Shown: piece after piece, positions 1 to 6,454 of the stretch | Layout: the number at the start of each line of letters is the position of its first letter | How positions within the stretch are numbered: position 1 is the stretch's first letter | Assembly: GCA_964427955.1 (NCBI GenBank) | Contig: CAYRWY010000294.1 | Span: 1 to 7,674 of the forward strand | Direction: 5' to 3' | Length of the DNA stretch: 7,674 nucleotides | Source of the DNA: JACRBK01 sp964427955 | GTDB lineage: Bacteria; Chloroflexota; Anaerolineae; Aggregatilineales; Aggregatilineaceae | The notes under the pieces: generated by a model | The model's input: the letters and a program-made list of their open reading frames with translations, nothing else | What the model was told of the DNA's origin: nothing | Database searches by the model: none | Position numbers and translations under genes: made by a program

Positions 1-124
1 GAAGTTTGTCCCTTAGTCCACCTGTTGTTCCATTGTTCATTCTAGAGAGATAAAGTAATGATCAGTTAGTGGTTGTTCCCCAACCATGCGGGAATCCGGG
101 TTTCGCCCTCCCCCCACCCTCCGC

Positions 125-153
125 TTGTCCCCCTCCGTACAACTTTTTATATG
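125..153 (+). promoter_or_regulatory. Weak candidate promoter upstream of the kinase gene
   Basis: TTGTCC at 125-130 (four of six matches to TTGACA) is followed after 17 bases by TATATG at 148-153 (four of six to TATAAT), which would give a leader of about 75 bases. The stretch 1-233 is clearly less GC-rich than the genes around it, as promoter DNA often is, but neither box is strong. Another weak pair, TTGTTC at 25-30 and GATAAA at 49-54, cannot be excluded. A small hairpin, CTCAG at 190-194 with CTGAG at 199-203, lies just before the gene. I see no convincing gene in 1-233. Confidence 0.25.
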
Positions 154-233
154 TTTTAACTTGCTTCTTTCAGGATTTTCTTGTACGCTCTCAGAAGTCT
201 GAGTGTTCCGATCTTCTGCGAGCCTAACCGAAT

Positions 234-3200
234 ATGTCAACGACACCTGACGACCTGATCAACCATAAAATAGGGAATGGGCAGTACGAAATCCGGTCCC
301 AGTTGGGCAAAGGCGGCATGGCGACCGTCTACCTCGCCCGGCAGGCGTCCATGAACCGGAACGTCGCGATCAAGGTCATGGCGCCCGAACTGGCCGACGA
401 CGAGCAGTTCGTCACCCGGTTCGAGCACGAGGCCCAACTGATCGCCAAGCTGCAACATCCCCACATCCTGCCCGTGATCGACTTCGGGCGCGAGGGCAAG
501 CACATCTACATCGTGGTCCAGTTGGTGCAGGGCGGCAGCCTGGACGACCGGCTGACCGAAGGCCCGCTCCCGCTGAAGATGGCGAGCCGGATGTTCGAGC
601 AGATTGCCAGCGCCCTGTCCTTCGCGCACAGCCAGGGCGTGATCCATCGCGATCTCAAGCCCAACAATGTGCTGCTGGACGAGCGCAGCAACGCCTATTT
701 GACCGACTTCGGCATCGCCAAGATGCTGGCCGGGACCCAAAAGCTGACGGCGACGGGGAATATCCTCGGCACGCCCGCGTACATGGCCCCCGAACAGTGG
801 CGCGGCGAGCCGGTCGATGCGCGCACGGACATCTACTCGCTGGGGATCATGCTCTACGAGATGATTCTCGGACGGCTGCCCTTCGCGGGCGATACGCCGT
901 TTACGCTGATGTACAAGCATTTCAACGACGCGCCGCCCCCGCCGCGCACCCTCAAGCCGGACCTGCATCCAGCCATCGAGGCGGTGATCCTCAAGGCGCT
1001 CGCCAAAGATGCCGATGATCGCTTCCAGTCGGCGGAAGAAATGGCCGACGAGCTGACCAACGCCGCCCGCGCGGTGACGACGACTCCGCCCACCGGGGCC
1101 AAGCCTGCCGCCGCCGACCTGCGGACGGTGATCGGCGAAGGCGCGCCGACGCTGACGGAAACGCCGCCCGGCGGACAGTCGATGGACCAGATGCCCACCC
1201 TGATGCCCACCGCACCCGGCATGAAGGCGACTCCGGCGACCTCTGCCGGGGTGCCCGCGCCGGGGGGATCGCGCACGCCGCCTCCCTTTGAGAGCGCGCC
1301 CAAAGCGACCATGCCGCAGCCCGCGGCGCGTGGTGGCGGGATGAATCCGCTGGTGATCGGCGGGGCCGTCATCGGCGTGATCGCCGTGATCGCGATCATT
1401 GCCGCGCTGGTGCTGGGCGGTGGTGGCAGCAAAAAAGATAAAGCGACGCCAACCGCGACGTCCACCACTACCCCGCCCCCGACCAGTACCGACACGCCCG
1501 AACCGACCTTCACGTCCACGCCGGAGCCGACCAGCACGCCGCGCACCACGTCGGCCACCATCCTGGCGGAGCGGGCCAACGTGCGGCGCGGGCCGGGCAC
1601 CGATTACGACGTGATCGGCACGCTGACGCGGGATACCGAAGTGATCGTGGTCGGGATCAGCGAGGACGGCCAGTGGTACCGGGTCGTCAGCCCCGATCTG
1701 AGCGACGCGGGCTGGGTCTCCGGCGAGATCGTGCGCATTTCCGGCAATCCGAATATCCCGGTGGTGCACCTGCCGACGGCCACGCCGACCGCGACGCCGA
1801 CGGCCACGCTGACCGGCACGCCCACCGACACCCCGACGCCGACACTCTCGCCCACGCCGACCGAAGTCCCCATCGATCCGGCGCTGTTCCAGCCGACCGA
1901 CTATAAGCGGATCTCGAATGCCGAGTTCAATATCTCGTTCGACTACCCGGCGGACTGGACCGATCCTAACTACTTCGACAGCCTGGGCTACATCAGCATG
2001 TCGCCGCTGTCGGACCTGGACAGCACGCGCTACCCCTGGCTGCGCATCGCGCGCGGCACGCCGCAGCGCATGGTCGAAATCAACCTGACGCGGGACAGCA
2101 GCGATCCGGCCAGGGCGGTGGAAAACACCGTCGGGGCCGCCAGCCATACGCACACCGAAGAAACCGGCTTCGTCTATCCCGCCTACAAGATCGAATACGA
2201 GAGTCTCAACACCAACGTGTGGGCCTGGGTGTTCGTGATCGCGCCGGACGACTGGCTGTATATCGTCTCGATCACCCCGCTGAACGAGTACCAGCAGATC
2301 TACGAAAACGAGACGCTGATGCGGATCGTCAACAGCCTCACCCTCGACGGCCAGGCGTTGGTCGGCACCCCGCTCAGCGCCACGCCGGTGCCGGGCGTAG
2401 ACGAAGCCCTCTACCTGCCGACCGCCTTCAAGACGGTCACGCTCAGTTCGGCCAGCGTCACGCTGGATTACCCGACCAACTGGCCCGATCCGCAGTCGAT
2501 GGGGCTGGTCAACTTCCTCAGCGCCAAGATCGGCTCGGACAGCGGCAATTATCCGTCCATCGCGATAGCGCGCGGCGCTCCGACCGACCTGGTGACGGCG
2601 GGCATGACGAGCGAGTCCGGTGACCCGGTCAAAGCCGTCGAGCATCCCTTCGGCATCGACTTCAGCGGCCAGGCCAAGCCGGAAACCCGGCTGGATTATC
2701 CCGCCTACCAACTGGATATGCGCGAGGCGGGGACCCACGCCTGGTCGATGCTGGTCGTGCTGGGACCGTCCGACTGGCTGATGATCGTGGGCACCGCCCC
2801 GATGAACGACTACGATCAGGCGTTCGGCGAGCGCATCCTCACCCGGATAATCCGCTCGATCCAGGTCGATGGCAAGCCGCTGGCCGCGACGGGGGCAGAC
2901 AATACCACCGTGCTCAGCCAGCTCCCGATGCAGTTGGGGACGCCGGTCCTGGACCGCTTCAACGACAATACCAACGACTGGCGCTTCGGCAACATCATCG
3001 ACAACGCCCTGCTGGTCGAAAGTCCCCAGTTGGACTTCGTCCGCTGGTCCTACCCCGACACCCTGCTGGAAGGCGACGCCGCCTACTACGCCCAGGCGAA
3101 GGGCCATCTCGCCAGTGACACCAACTTCTACGGGATCGGCCTGGCCTTCCGCGTGGTGGATAGCAGCAACTTCTACTACTTCGAGACCGACTACCAGCAG

Positions 3201-4142
3201 AACTTCACGCTGTACAAGAGTGTCGCGAACGACTACCAGGTCATCACCGGGCCGACGACGGACAGCAGTCTGCTGGTCGGAACAGGCCAGGACAACACCT
3301 TCGGCGTGCTGGTGATCGGCGACTACATCGAGCTGTATATCAACGGCCACCGGGTCTGGTCGGGCGTGGACAGCACGCACGCCACCGGCGGCGCGCGTGT
3401 GGTGGTCTACAGCTACAAAGACGCCAACGTAGCCGCCAGCGCCGTCTTCGACGATTTCGCCTACCTGCCGCTGATCATGACCGGGGATCAACCCCTGAAC
3501 GACCAGCACCAGGCGGTGATCGCCACCTCGACCAGCGCGCTCCCGGTGCAGGCGCTGCCCACCGACGCGCAAGCCCTGGTCACGCTGGACGCCAACGCGC
3601 CGTTTGTCGCGCTGGCTCGCTCGGACGACAGCCAGTACCTCTACGGCTACGGCCAGGGCGCGACCGGCTGGATCACGGCCAGCGGCGTGACGCTCCAACG
3701 CGGCGGCTCGGTGGCGCAAATCACCACCCTGCCCCTGCTCTCGACGACCGCCCAGGGCATCCTCGTCCAGACGTGGCCGGTGGTCTGGCCCGACGAAACC
3801 GGCACCACCGCCGCGCCGACCCCGGTGCCCGGCACGACGCTGGCCTACGGGCAGACCGTCCAGGGTACGCTCGAAGAGTTCGCCCTGAGCAGTTGGACTT
3901 TCGCCGGGAACGCGGGCGACGTGATCACCCTGTCCGGCGAAGCGACCGACAACCCGAATCTGGACCTCAGCCTGACGCTGAAGGACAGCGCCGGGACGGT
4001 CGTGACGATGGATGACGACAGCGGGCGCGGCAAGAATCCGCTGATCGCGAGCTTTGCCCTGCCGTCCAGCGGCCTCTTCACCGTCGAGTTGAACAGCCTT
4101 GCCAACGCGGGCGGGTTCACGCTCACGCTGACGAAGAACTAG
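234..4142 (+). CDS. Transmembrane Ser/Thr protein kinase (PknB type) with large multidomain ectodomain
   Basis: This 1302-residue protein is read as a receptor-like kinase that phosphorylates Ser/Thr residues in the cytoplasm in response to something outside. The kinase domain spans about 18-274: glycine loop GKGGMATVY (25-33), VAIK lysine K47, helix-C glutamate E66, HRDLKPNN with catalytic D140, DFG 158-160, APE 185-187 and conserved R263. All key residues are present, so it should be active. T172 and T174 align by motif spacing with the activation-loop threonines of mycobacterial PknB. A Pro/Thr/Ala-rich linker leads to one membrane helix (373-394) followed by lysines. Outside come a Pro/Thr linker, an SH3b domain (442-510), a second Pro/Thr linker, two PsbP-like domains (547-707 and 722-881), a lectin-like beta-sandwich (905-1080), a weak SH3b-like segment (1103-1165) and a PPC domain (about 1202-1302, with MDDDSGRG at 1259). 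The start is firm at the N-terminal side: an in-frame TAA lies at 225-227 and this is the first ATG after it. No clear Shine-Dalgarno sequence is visible. The ligand and substrates are unknown. Confidence 0.95.
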   Translation: MSTTPDDLINHKIGNGQYEIRSQLGKGGMATVYLARQASMNRNVAIKVMAPELADDEQFVTRFEHEAQLIAKLQHPHILPVIDFGREGKHIYIVVQLVQGGSLDDRLTEGPLPLKMASRMFEQIASALSFAHSQGVIHRDLKPNNVLLDERSNAYLTDFGIAKMLAGTQKLTATGNILGTPAYMAPEQWRGEPVDARTDIYSLGIMLYEMILGRLPFAGDTPFTLMYKHFNDAPPPPRTLKPDLHPAIEAVILKALAKDADDRFQSAEEMADELTNAARAVTTTPPTGAKPAAADLRTVIGEGAPTLTETPPGGQSMDQMPTLMPTAPGMKATPATSAGVPAPGGSRTPPPFESAPKATMPQPAARGGGMNPLVIGGAVIGVIAVIAIIAALVLGGGGSKKDKATPTATSTTTPPPTSTDTPEPTFTSTPEPTSTPRTTSATILAERANVRRGPGTDYDVIGTLTRDTEVIVVGISEDGQWYRVVSPDLSDAGWVSGEIVRISGNPNIPVVHLPTATPTATPTATLTGTPTDTPTPTLSPTPTEVPIDPALFQPTDYKRISNAEFNISFDYPADWTDPNYFDSLGYISMSPLSDLDSTRYPWLRIARGTPQRMVEINLTRDSSDPARAVENTVGAASHTHTEETGFVYPAYKIEYESLNTNVWAWVFVIAPDDWLYIVSITPLNEYQQIYENETLMRIVNSLTLDGQALVGTPLSATPVPGVDEALYLPTAFKTVTLSSASVTLDYPTNWPDPQSMGLVNFLSAKIGSDSGNYPSIAIARGAPTDLVTAGMTSESGDPVKAVEHPFGIDFSGQAKPETRLDYPAYQLDMREAGTHAWSMLVVLGPSDWLMIVGTAPMNDYDQAFGERILTRIIRSIQVDGKPLAATGADNTTVLSQLPMQLGTPVLDRFNDNTNDWRFGNIIDNALLVESPQLDFVRWSYPDTLLEGDAAYYAQAKGHLASDTNFYGIGLAFRVVDSSNFYYFETDYQQNFTLYKSVANDYQVITGPTTDSSLLVGTGQDNTFGVLVIGDYIELYINGHRVWSGVDSTHATGGARVVVYSYKDANVAASAVFDDFAYLPLIMTGDQPLNDQHQAVIATSTSALPVQALPTDAQALVTLDANAPFVALARSDDSQYLYGYGQGATGWITASGVTLQRGGSVAQITTLPLLSTTAQGILVQTWPVVWPDETGTTAAPTPVPGTTLAYGQTVQGTLEEFALSSWTFAGNAGDVITLSGEATDNPNLDLSLTLKDSAGTVVTMDDDSGRGKNPLIASFALPSSGLFTVELNSLANAGGFTLTLTKN
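1446..1556 (+). repeat. Low-complexity Pro/Thr-codon tract, first ectodomain linker
   Basis: Residues 405-441 of the kinase are almost only Thr, Pro, Ser and Glu in short TP and TSTP units. The tract separates the membrane helix from the SH3b domain and probably acts as an extended stalk. Such tracts are common in surface proteins of Chloroflexota. The DNA is an imperfect short-unit repeat that could change length by slippage. Confidence 0.75.
1773..1871 (+). repeat. Low-complexity Pro/Thr-codon tract, second ectodomain linker
   Basis: Residues 514-546 of the kinase are TPTATPTA-like repeats joining the SH3b domain to the first PsbP-like domain. The DNA repeats short units built on acg, gcc and ccg codons. 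It is a flexible spacer by composition and a likely site of length variation between strains. Confidence 0.8.
1872..2876 (+). repeat. Tandem intragenic duplication encoding two PsbP-like domains
   Basis: Residues 547-707 (1872-2354) and 722-881 (2397-2876) of the kinase are homologous over their full length, with a period of 175 residues. Matching pairs in order are FDYPADW/LDYPTNW, IARGTP/IARGAP, DPARAVE/DPVKAVE, YPAYKIE/YPAYQLD, APDDWLYIV/GPSDWLMIV, PLNEYQQ/PMNDYDQ and NSLTLDG/RSIQVDG. The order and motifs (DYPxxW near the start, a hydrophobic strand with DW in the middle, a closing helix and strand) fit the PsbP/DUF1795-like fold. That fold name is from memory of the family and was not searched. 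The copies have diverged widely, so the duplication is old. Confidence 0.85.
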
Positions 4143-4178
4143 GCCGCCCGGCCTGGTCACCAACCATCCGGTTCTTGC

Positions 4179-4207
4179 GTAGGGGCACTCCTGGGGGGTG
4201 CCCCTAC
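4179..4207. repeat. Perfect GTAGGGGCAC palindrome after the kinase gene (REP-like or terminator)
   Basis: GTAGGGGCAC at 4179-4188 pairs perfectly with GTGCCCCTAC at 4198-4207 across a 9-base G-rich loop, 37 bases past the kinase stop. It could help end kinase transcription, but no T-run follows. Its ends match those of the element at 5479-5532, so I read it first as a dispersed intergenic repeat. A smaller hairpin, AGGCC at 4141-4145 with GGCCT at 4150-4154, overlaps the kinase stop codon. Confidence 0.75.
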
Positions 4208-4216
4208 TGATTCACA

Positions 4217-4246
4217 TTGACACAAACTCTCCTCCCGACATATACT
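4217..4246 (+). promoter_or_regulatory. Sigma-70-type promoter for the propeller gene
   Basis: A perfect TTGACA (4217-4222) stands 18 bases before TATACT (4241-4246, five of six matches to TATAAT). Transcription would begin near 4253 and give a leader of about 158 bases before the start codon at 4411. The promoter sits just after the 4179-4207 palindrome, so the propeller gene can be expressed independently of the kinase. Confidence 0.65.
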
Positions 4247-4273
4247 CGCTATTACTGAGACTCGCATAAAAAA

Positions 4274-4376
4274 CTAAACTTTTGATGCCCACGGTTGACC
4301 TCACCCCCTACCCCCTCTCCGCTTTTTTCGGAGAGGGGATTGAGGGGTGAGGTAAATCTCCCAGGCAAAAGTTTAG
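4274..4376. repeat. Nested inverted repeat with 11-base terminal inverted repeats (MITE-like)
   Basis: Three perfect arms are nested. The outermost is CTAAACTTTTG (4274-4284) with CAAAAGTTTAG (4366-4376). The middle is ACCTCACCCC (4298-4307) with GGGGTGAGGT (4344-4353). The inner is CCCCTCTCCG (4312-4321) with CGGAGAGGGG (4329-4338) around a 7-base loop containing six Ts. The 103-base unit encodes nothing and resembles the small palindromic repeats common in Chloroflexota and cyanobacteria. It lies between the promoter and ribosome site of the propeller gene, so its transcript would carry a very stable hairpin. I see no target-site duplication next to it. Confidence 0.8.
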
Positions 4377-4396
4377 CTATTGGTGCAAGGATCAGT

Positions 4397-4403
4397 AGGA
4401 GGG
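4397..4403 (+). promoter_or_regulatory. Strong ribosome binding site of the propeller gene
   Basis: AGGAGGG stands seven bases before the ATG at 4411. This fixes the start and contrasts with the kinase gene, which lacks a clear site. It lies 20 bases after the 4274-4376 hairpin and outside its arms, so the hairpin need not block it. Confidence 0.85.
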
Positions 4404-4410
4404 TAACCCT

Positions 4411-5307
4411 ATGTCTGGCCGTTGGACGAACGCCCGCTTTCCCGTCGTGCTGCTCGTGCTGGGGCTGATCGGGGTGCGCCTGATGCCGCAGACGCCGCCG
4501 CCCGATCCCGCCGGGCTGATCGCCTTCGTGTCGGATCGCGACGGCTCCGCGGAGATTTACGTCATGCAGGCCGACGGCAGCGATCCCCAGCGCCTGACCG
4601 AAAACCGGGACGTAGACGCATTTCCGGCCTGGTCGCCCGATGGTCGCCAGATCGCCTTCGCGTCGAATCGGGATGGCAACTGGGAAATCTACGTGATGCA
4701 GGCCGATGGCAGCGATCCCCACCACCTGACGGACAACGACGTCGAGGACAACTACCCCACCTGGTCGCCGGATGGCCGCCAGATCGCCTACAGCGCGCGA
4801 CACGAGACCCACTTTGACCTCTACGTCATGCACGCCGACGGCAGCGATCCGCGCGTCCTGCTCGACAACGGCGCGGTGAACCTGTTTCCCGCCTGGTCGC
4901 CGGATGGCGATCAGATCGTCTTCGTGTCGGATCAGGCTGGCAACTCCGACATCTACGTCGTCAACGCCGACGGCAGTGATCCCCGCCGCCTCACGGATAA
5001 CCCCGCCCAGGACGGGCAGCCCGCCTGGTCGCCGGATGGCCGCCAGATCGCGTTCTATTCGGATCGGGACGGCAACCCAGAAATCTACGTGATGCAGGCC
5101 GACGGCAGCGATCCCCAGCGCCTCACGGATAACTCCGCCGAGGACTGGGACCCGACGTGGTCCCCCCAGGGCGACCAGATCGCGTTCTATTCGGATCGGG
5201 ATGGTAACGAGGAAATCTACGTCATGTACGCGGATGGCAGCGATCCCCGCCGCCTCACGACCAGCAGCGCGCGGGACGCGCTGCCCGCCTGGCAGCCGCA
5301 AAAATAG
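4411..5307 (+). CDS. Secreted or membrane-anchored six-bladed PD40 (TolB-like) beta-propeller protein
   Basis: The 298-residue product has a short basic N-terminus and a hydrophobic stretch (about 10-25), either a signal peptide or a membrane anchor. There is no lipobox cysteine and no clear AXA cleavage site. A Pro-rich spacer (26-34) follows. The rest, 37-298, is six PD40 repeats of exactly 44 residues, the last ending at 42. Each has the plan IAFxSDRDG, EIYVMxADGSDPxRLT, then PAWSPDGRQ. Six blades form a closed propeller that normally binds proteins or ligands and has no catalytic role. TolB of the Tol-Pal system has such a propeller, but its N-terminal domain is absent here and no tol genes are nearby, so this is not called TolB. 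The gene follows the kinase on the same strand, 268 bases downstream, with its own promoter and a strong ribosome site. A role as an extracytoplasmic binding partner is only inferred. Confidence 0.92.
   Translation: MSGRWTNARFPVVLLVLGLIGVRLMPQTPPPDPAGLIAFVSDRDGSAEIYVMQADGSDPQRLTENRDVDAFPAWSPDGRQIAFASNRDGNWEIYVMQADGSDPHHLTDNDVEDNYPTWSPDGRQIAYSARHETHFDLYVMHADGSDPRVLLDNGAVNLFPAWSPDGDQIVFVSDQAGNSDIYVVNADGSDPRRLTDNPAQDGQPAWSPDGRQIAFYSDRDGNPEIYVMQADGSDPQRLTDNSAEDWDPTWSPQGDQIAFYSDRDGNEEIYVMYADGSDPRRLTTSSARDALPAWQPQK
4519..5304 (+). repeat. Six tandem 132-base units encoding the propeller blades
   Basis: The blades begin at residues 37, 81, 125, 169, 213 and 257, exactly 44 codons apart with no insertions or deletions. 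At DNA level the segments around gacggcagcgatcc, tggtcgcc(g)gatgg and cgccagatcgc recur almost unchanged. Blade 3 (residues 125-168, with SARHETHFDLY) is the most divergent. Such near-identical units can recombine, so blade number could vary between strains or be miscounted by short-read assembly. Confidence 0.88.
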
Positions 5308-5322
5308 GGAGTCGCAGGGATT

Positions 5323-5351
5323 GCCCACGATAAATAATGATTATCGTGGGC
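5323..5351. terminator. Perfect 11-base hairpin after the propeller gene, possible terminator
   Basis: GCCCACGATAA (5323-5333) pairs with TTATCGTGGGC (5341-5351) around a 7-base AT-rich loop, starting 16 bases past the propeller stop. Position suggests a terminator, but no T-run follows on the plus strand; an A-run appears at about 5364-5370. It opens the 331-base space between the convergent propeller and permease genes. Confidence 0.5.
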
Positions 5352-5377
5352 TAGTAGCCGCAGTAAAAAAAGGACGT

Positions 5378-5411
5378 CCCCTTCGCCTCCGGGGTGGTAG
5401 AGGCGAAGGGG
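5378..5411. repeat. Perfect 12-base inverted repeat in the convergent spacer
   Basis: CCCCTTCGCCTC (5378-5389) pairs with GAGGCGAAGGGG (5400-5411) around a 10-base loop. An A-run precedes it on the plus strand. Read on the minus strand, the hairpin is followed by T residues at 5370-5364, so it could serve as an intrinsic terminator for leftward transcription from the ABC genes. It is 228 bases beyond the permease stop. Downstream at 5424-5432 is a run of nine Cs, then pyrimidine-rich DNA with no other structure I can name. Confidence 0.6.
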
Positions 5412-5478
5412 GCTTGATCATCTCCCCCCCCCGGCCCCTCCCCAGGCAAGTTTTCAGTCTCCGACAGTTATTGATCGT

Positions 5479-5532
5479 GTAGGGGCGGACCAACGTGTCC
5501 GCCCGCGGGAGCACACGCTGGTGCTCCCCTAC
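5479..5532. repeat. Three-way-junction palindromic element with GTAG/CTAC ends
   Basis: Two perfect 8-base stems stand side by side: GGGCGGAC (5483-5490) with GTCCGCCC (5497-5504), and GGGAGCAC (5507-5514) with GTGCTCCC (5521-5528). They are closed by GTAG (5479-5482) with CTAC (5529-5532). Each has a 6-base loop. The folded strand would be a two-armed cloverleaf. The ends GTAGGGGC and CCCCTAC match those of the 4179-4207 palindrome, which points to one repeat family. Confidence 0.78.
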
Positions 5533-5558
5533 GAGGCTTCATATTTGTGATAAGCGTC

Positions 5559-5617
5559 GGACGATGAACCAGGCAAGCTGGCGAGGGGAGCAAGCTTTTT
5601 CCCCGCTCCCATCGTCC
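5559..5617. repeat. Inverted repeat just beyond the permease stop
   Basis: GGACGATG (5559-5566) pairs with CATCGTCC (5610-5617), and an inner stem GGGAGC (5586-5591) pairs with GCTCCC (5605-5610). The element begins 22 bases past the permease stop on the minus strand, so it may end the ABC transcript, although no T-run follows. CCAGGCAA at 5569-5576 also occurs at 4361 and 5442, hinting that the spacers share repeat remnants. Confidence 0.6.
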
Positions 5618-5638
5618 TTTAGGGGTGAGGGCCGTCGA

Positions 5639-6451
5639 TCAGACTCCCAATTCCTTCTTGTCCACCAGCCACCACGCCAGCACGAAGTAGAGCAGTGCCA
5701 CGCCCGCCAGCACCGCCCAGTCGCCCCACGGCACGCCATCACGGATTACCCGGCTGAGGTCGTAGTAGTGGAAGAAAAACACCTTGCGCAGCGGGCGCAG
5801 GCTGTCGATCCCGACTGCGAAGGTGTGGATCAGGTACGATCCCATCAGGAACAGGTAGGCGAGCGGCCCGGCGTAGTGGCGGCTGGAGGGCAGGATCACC
5901 GTCAGCAGCGTGGTGAAGCCGCCAACCACCATCAGCGGCAGGAAAGCCCCGGCCAGCGCCAGCGCCAACCGTCCGAAGGGAAGATCGATCTCCGTCCAGA
6001 GCAGCGTCGAGAGCACGAACACCACAAAACAGACGACGAGCGTAACCAGGATCGTGATCGCCATGTTGGCGACGCGTCCCAGCAGGTACGCGCGGCGCGA
6101 GACGGGGAAGCTCAGCATCAGGTCGAGCGTGCCGTCGCGCTCGGCGTTGGTGATCGAATTGAACGCCTGCGCCACGACCATCACGCCCAGCGTGAGCATC
6201 GCCCAGATCATGAACTCGCTGCTCAGCCAGTTGCCCGGATCGGCAATGCTGAATTCGGACACATCGCCGCTGTAGAACATGGCGATCACCTGCTTGGGAT
6301 ACGATTGCAGCAGATCGTCGAACTTGGCGGCCTGGTCCAGGACGGTCGGGTAATAGGCCATGATGAACAGCGCATACGATCCCAGGCCAATCGCCAGCCA
6401 CATGATCGTACGCCGCGAGTCGTGCAGCGCCTTGCGGAGTGTCGCCACCAT
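5639..6451 (-). CDS. ABC-2 type transporter permease
   Basis: The 270-residue protein is the membrane half of an ABC exporter. Six hydrophobic segments are visible at about 15-35, 78-97, 125-152, 161-187, 194-214 and 245-263. A soluble loop (36-77) follows helix 1. The stretch 103-125, NAERDGTLDLMLSFPVSRRAY and onward, matches the E-x-GTL-x-PVSR motif typical of ABC-2 permeases of the NatB/NosY kind, where it lies near the ATPase contact. Length is normal for the family. The start is well set: ATG at 6451 has GGAGGAG six bases upstream (6458-6464), inside the last codons of the ATPase tail, and only three bases separate that tail's stop from this ATG. Translation is therefore probably coupled to the ATPase. 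The substrate cannot be told; relatives move ions, antibiotics, lipids or peptides. The gene itself is intact. Confidence 0.9.
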   Translation of the reverse strand: MVATLRKALHDSRRTIMWLAIGLGSYALFIMAYYPTVLDQAAKFDDLLQSYPKQVIAMFYSGDVSEFSIADPGNWLSSEFMIWAMLTLGVMVVAQAFNSITNAERDGTLDLMLSFPVSRRAYLLGRVANMAITILVTLVVCFVVFVLSTLLWTEIDLPFGRLALALAGAFLPLMVVGGFTTLLTVILPSSRHYAGPLAYLFLMGSYLIHTFAVGIDSLRPLRKVFFFHYYDLSRVIRDGVPWGDWAVLAGVALLYFVLAWWLVDKKELGV

Positions 6452-6454
6452 CGC

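Noticed and set aside
37..246. A 69-codon minus-strand frame in the leader upstream of the kinase
   Set aside because: It overlaps the kinase start, shows no hydrophobic or domain pattern and has no supporting context. It might be chance, as frames of this size are common.
237..4163. A 1308-codon open frame on the minus strand covering the whole kinase gene
   Set aside because: It mirrors the kinase gene codon by codon and is very rich in Arg, Gly, His and Val with no domain. Long antisense frames are expected in GC-rich coding DNA. The plus-strand frame has a full kinase and several other domains.
4274..4376. Riboswitch or classic intrinsic terminator in the propeller leader
   Set aside because: The structure is a simple nested palindrome with mobile-element-like ends and no conserved aptamer features that I recognise. 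The run of Ts is in the loop, not after the stem.
4519..5304. CRISPR-like array suggested by regular repeats
   Set aside because: The 132-base period is in frame, encodes PD40 blades throughout, and has no short repeat and unique spacer structure.
4411..5307. Naming the propeller gene tolB
   Set aside because: Only the PD40 propeller is shared. The N-terminal TolB domain is absent and there are no tolQRA or pal genes in view.
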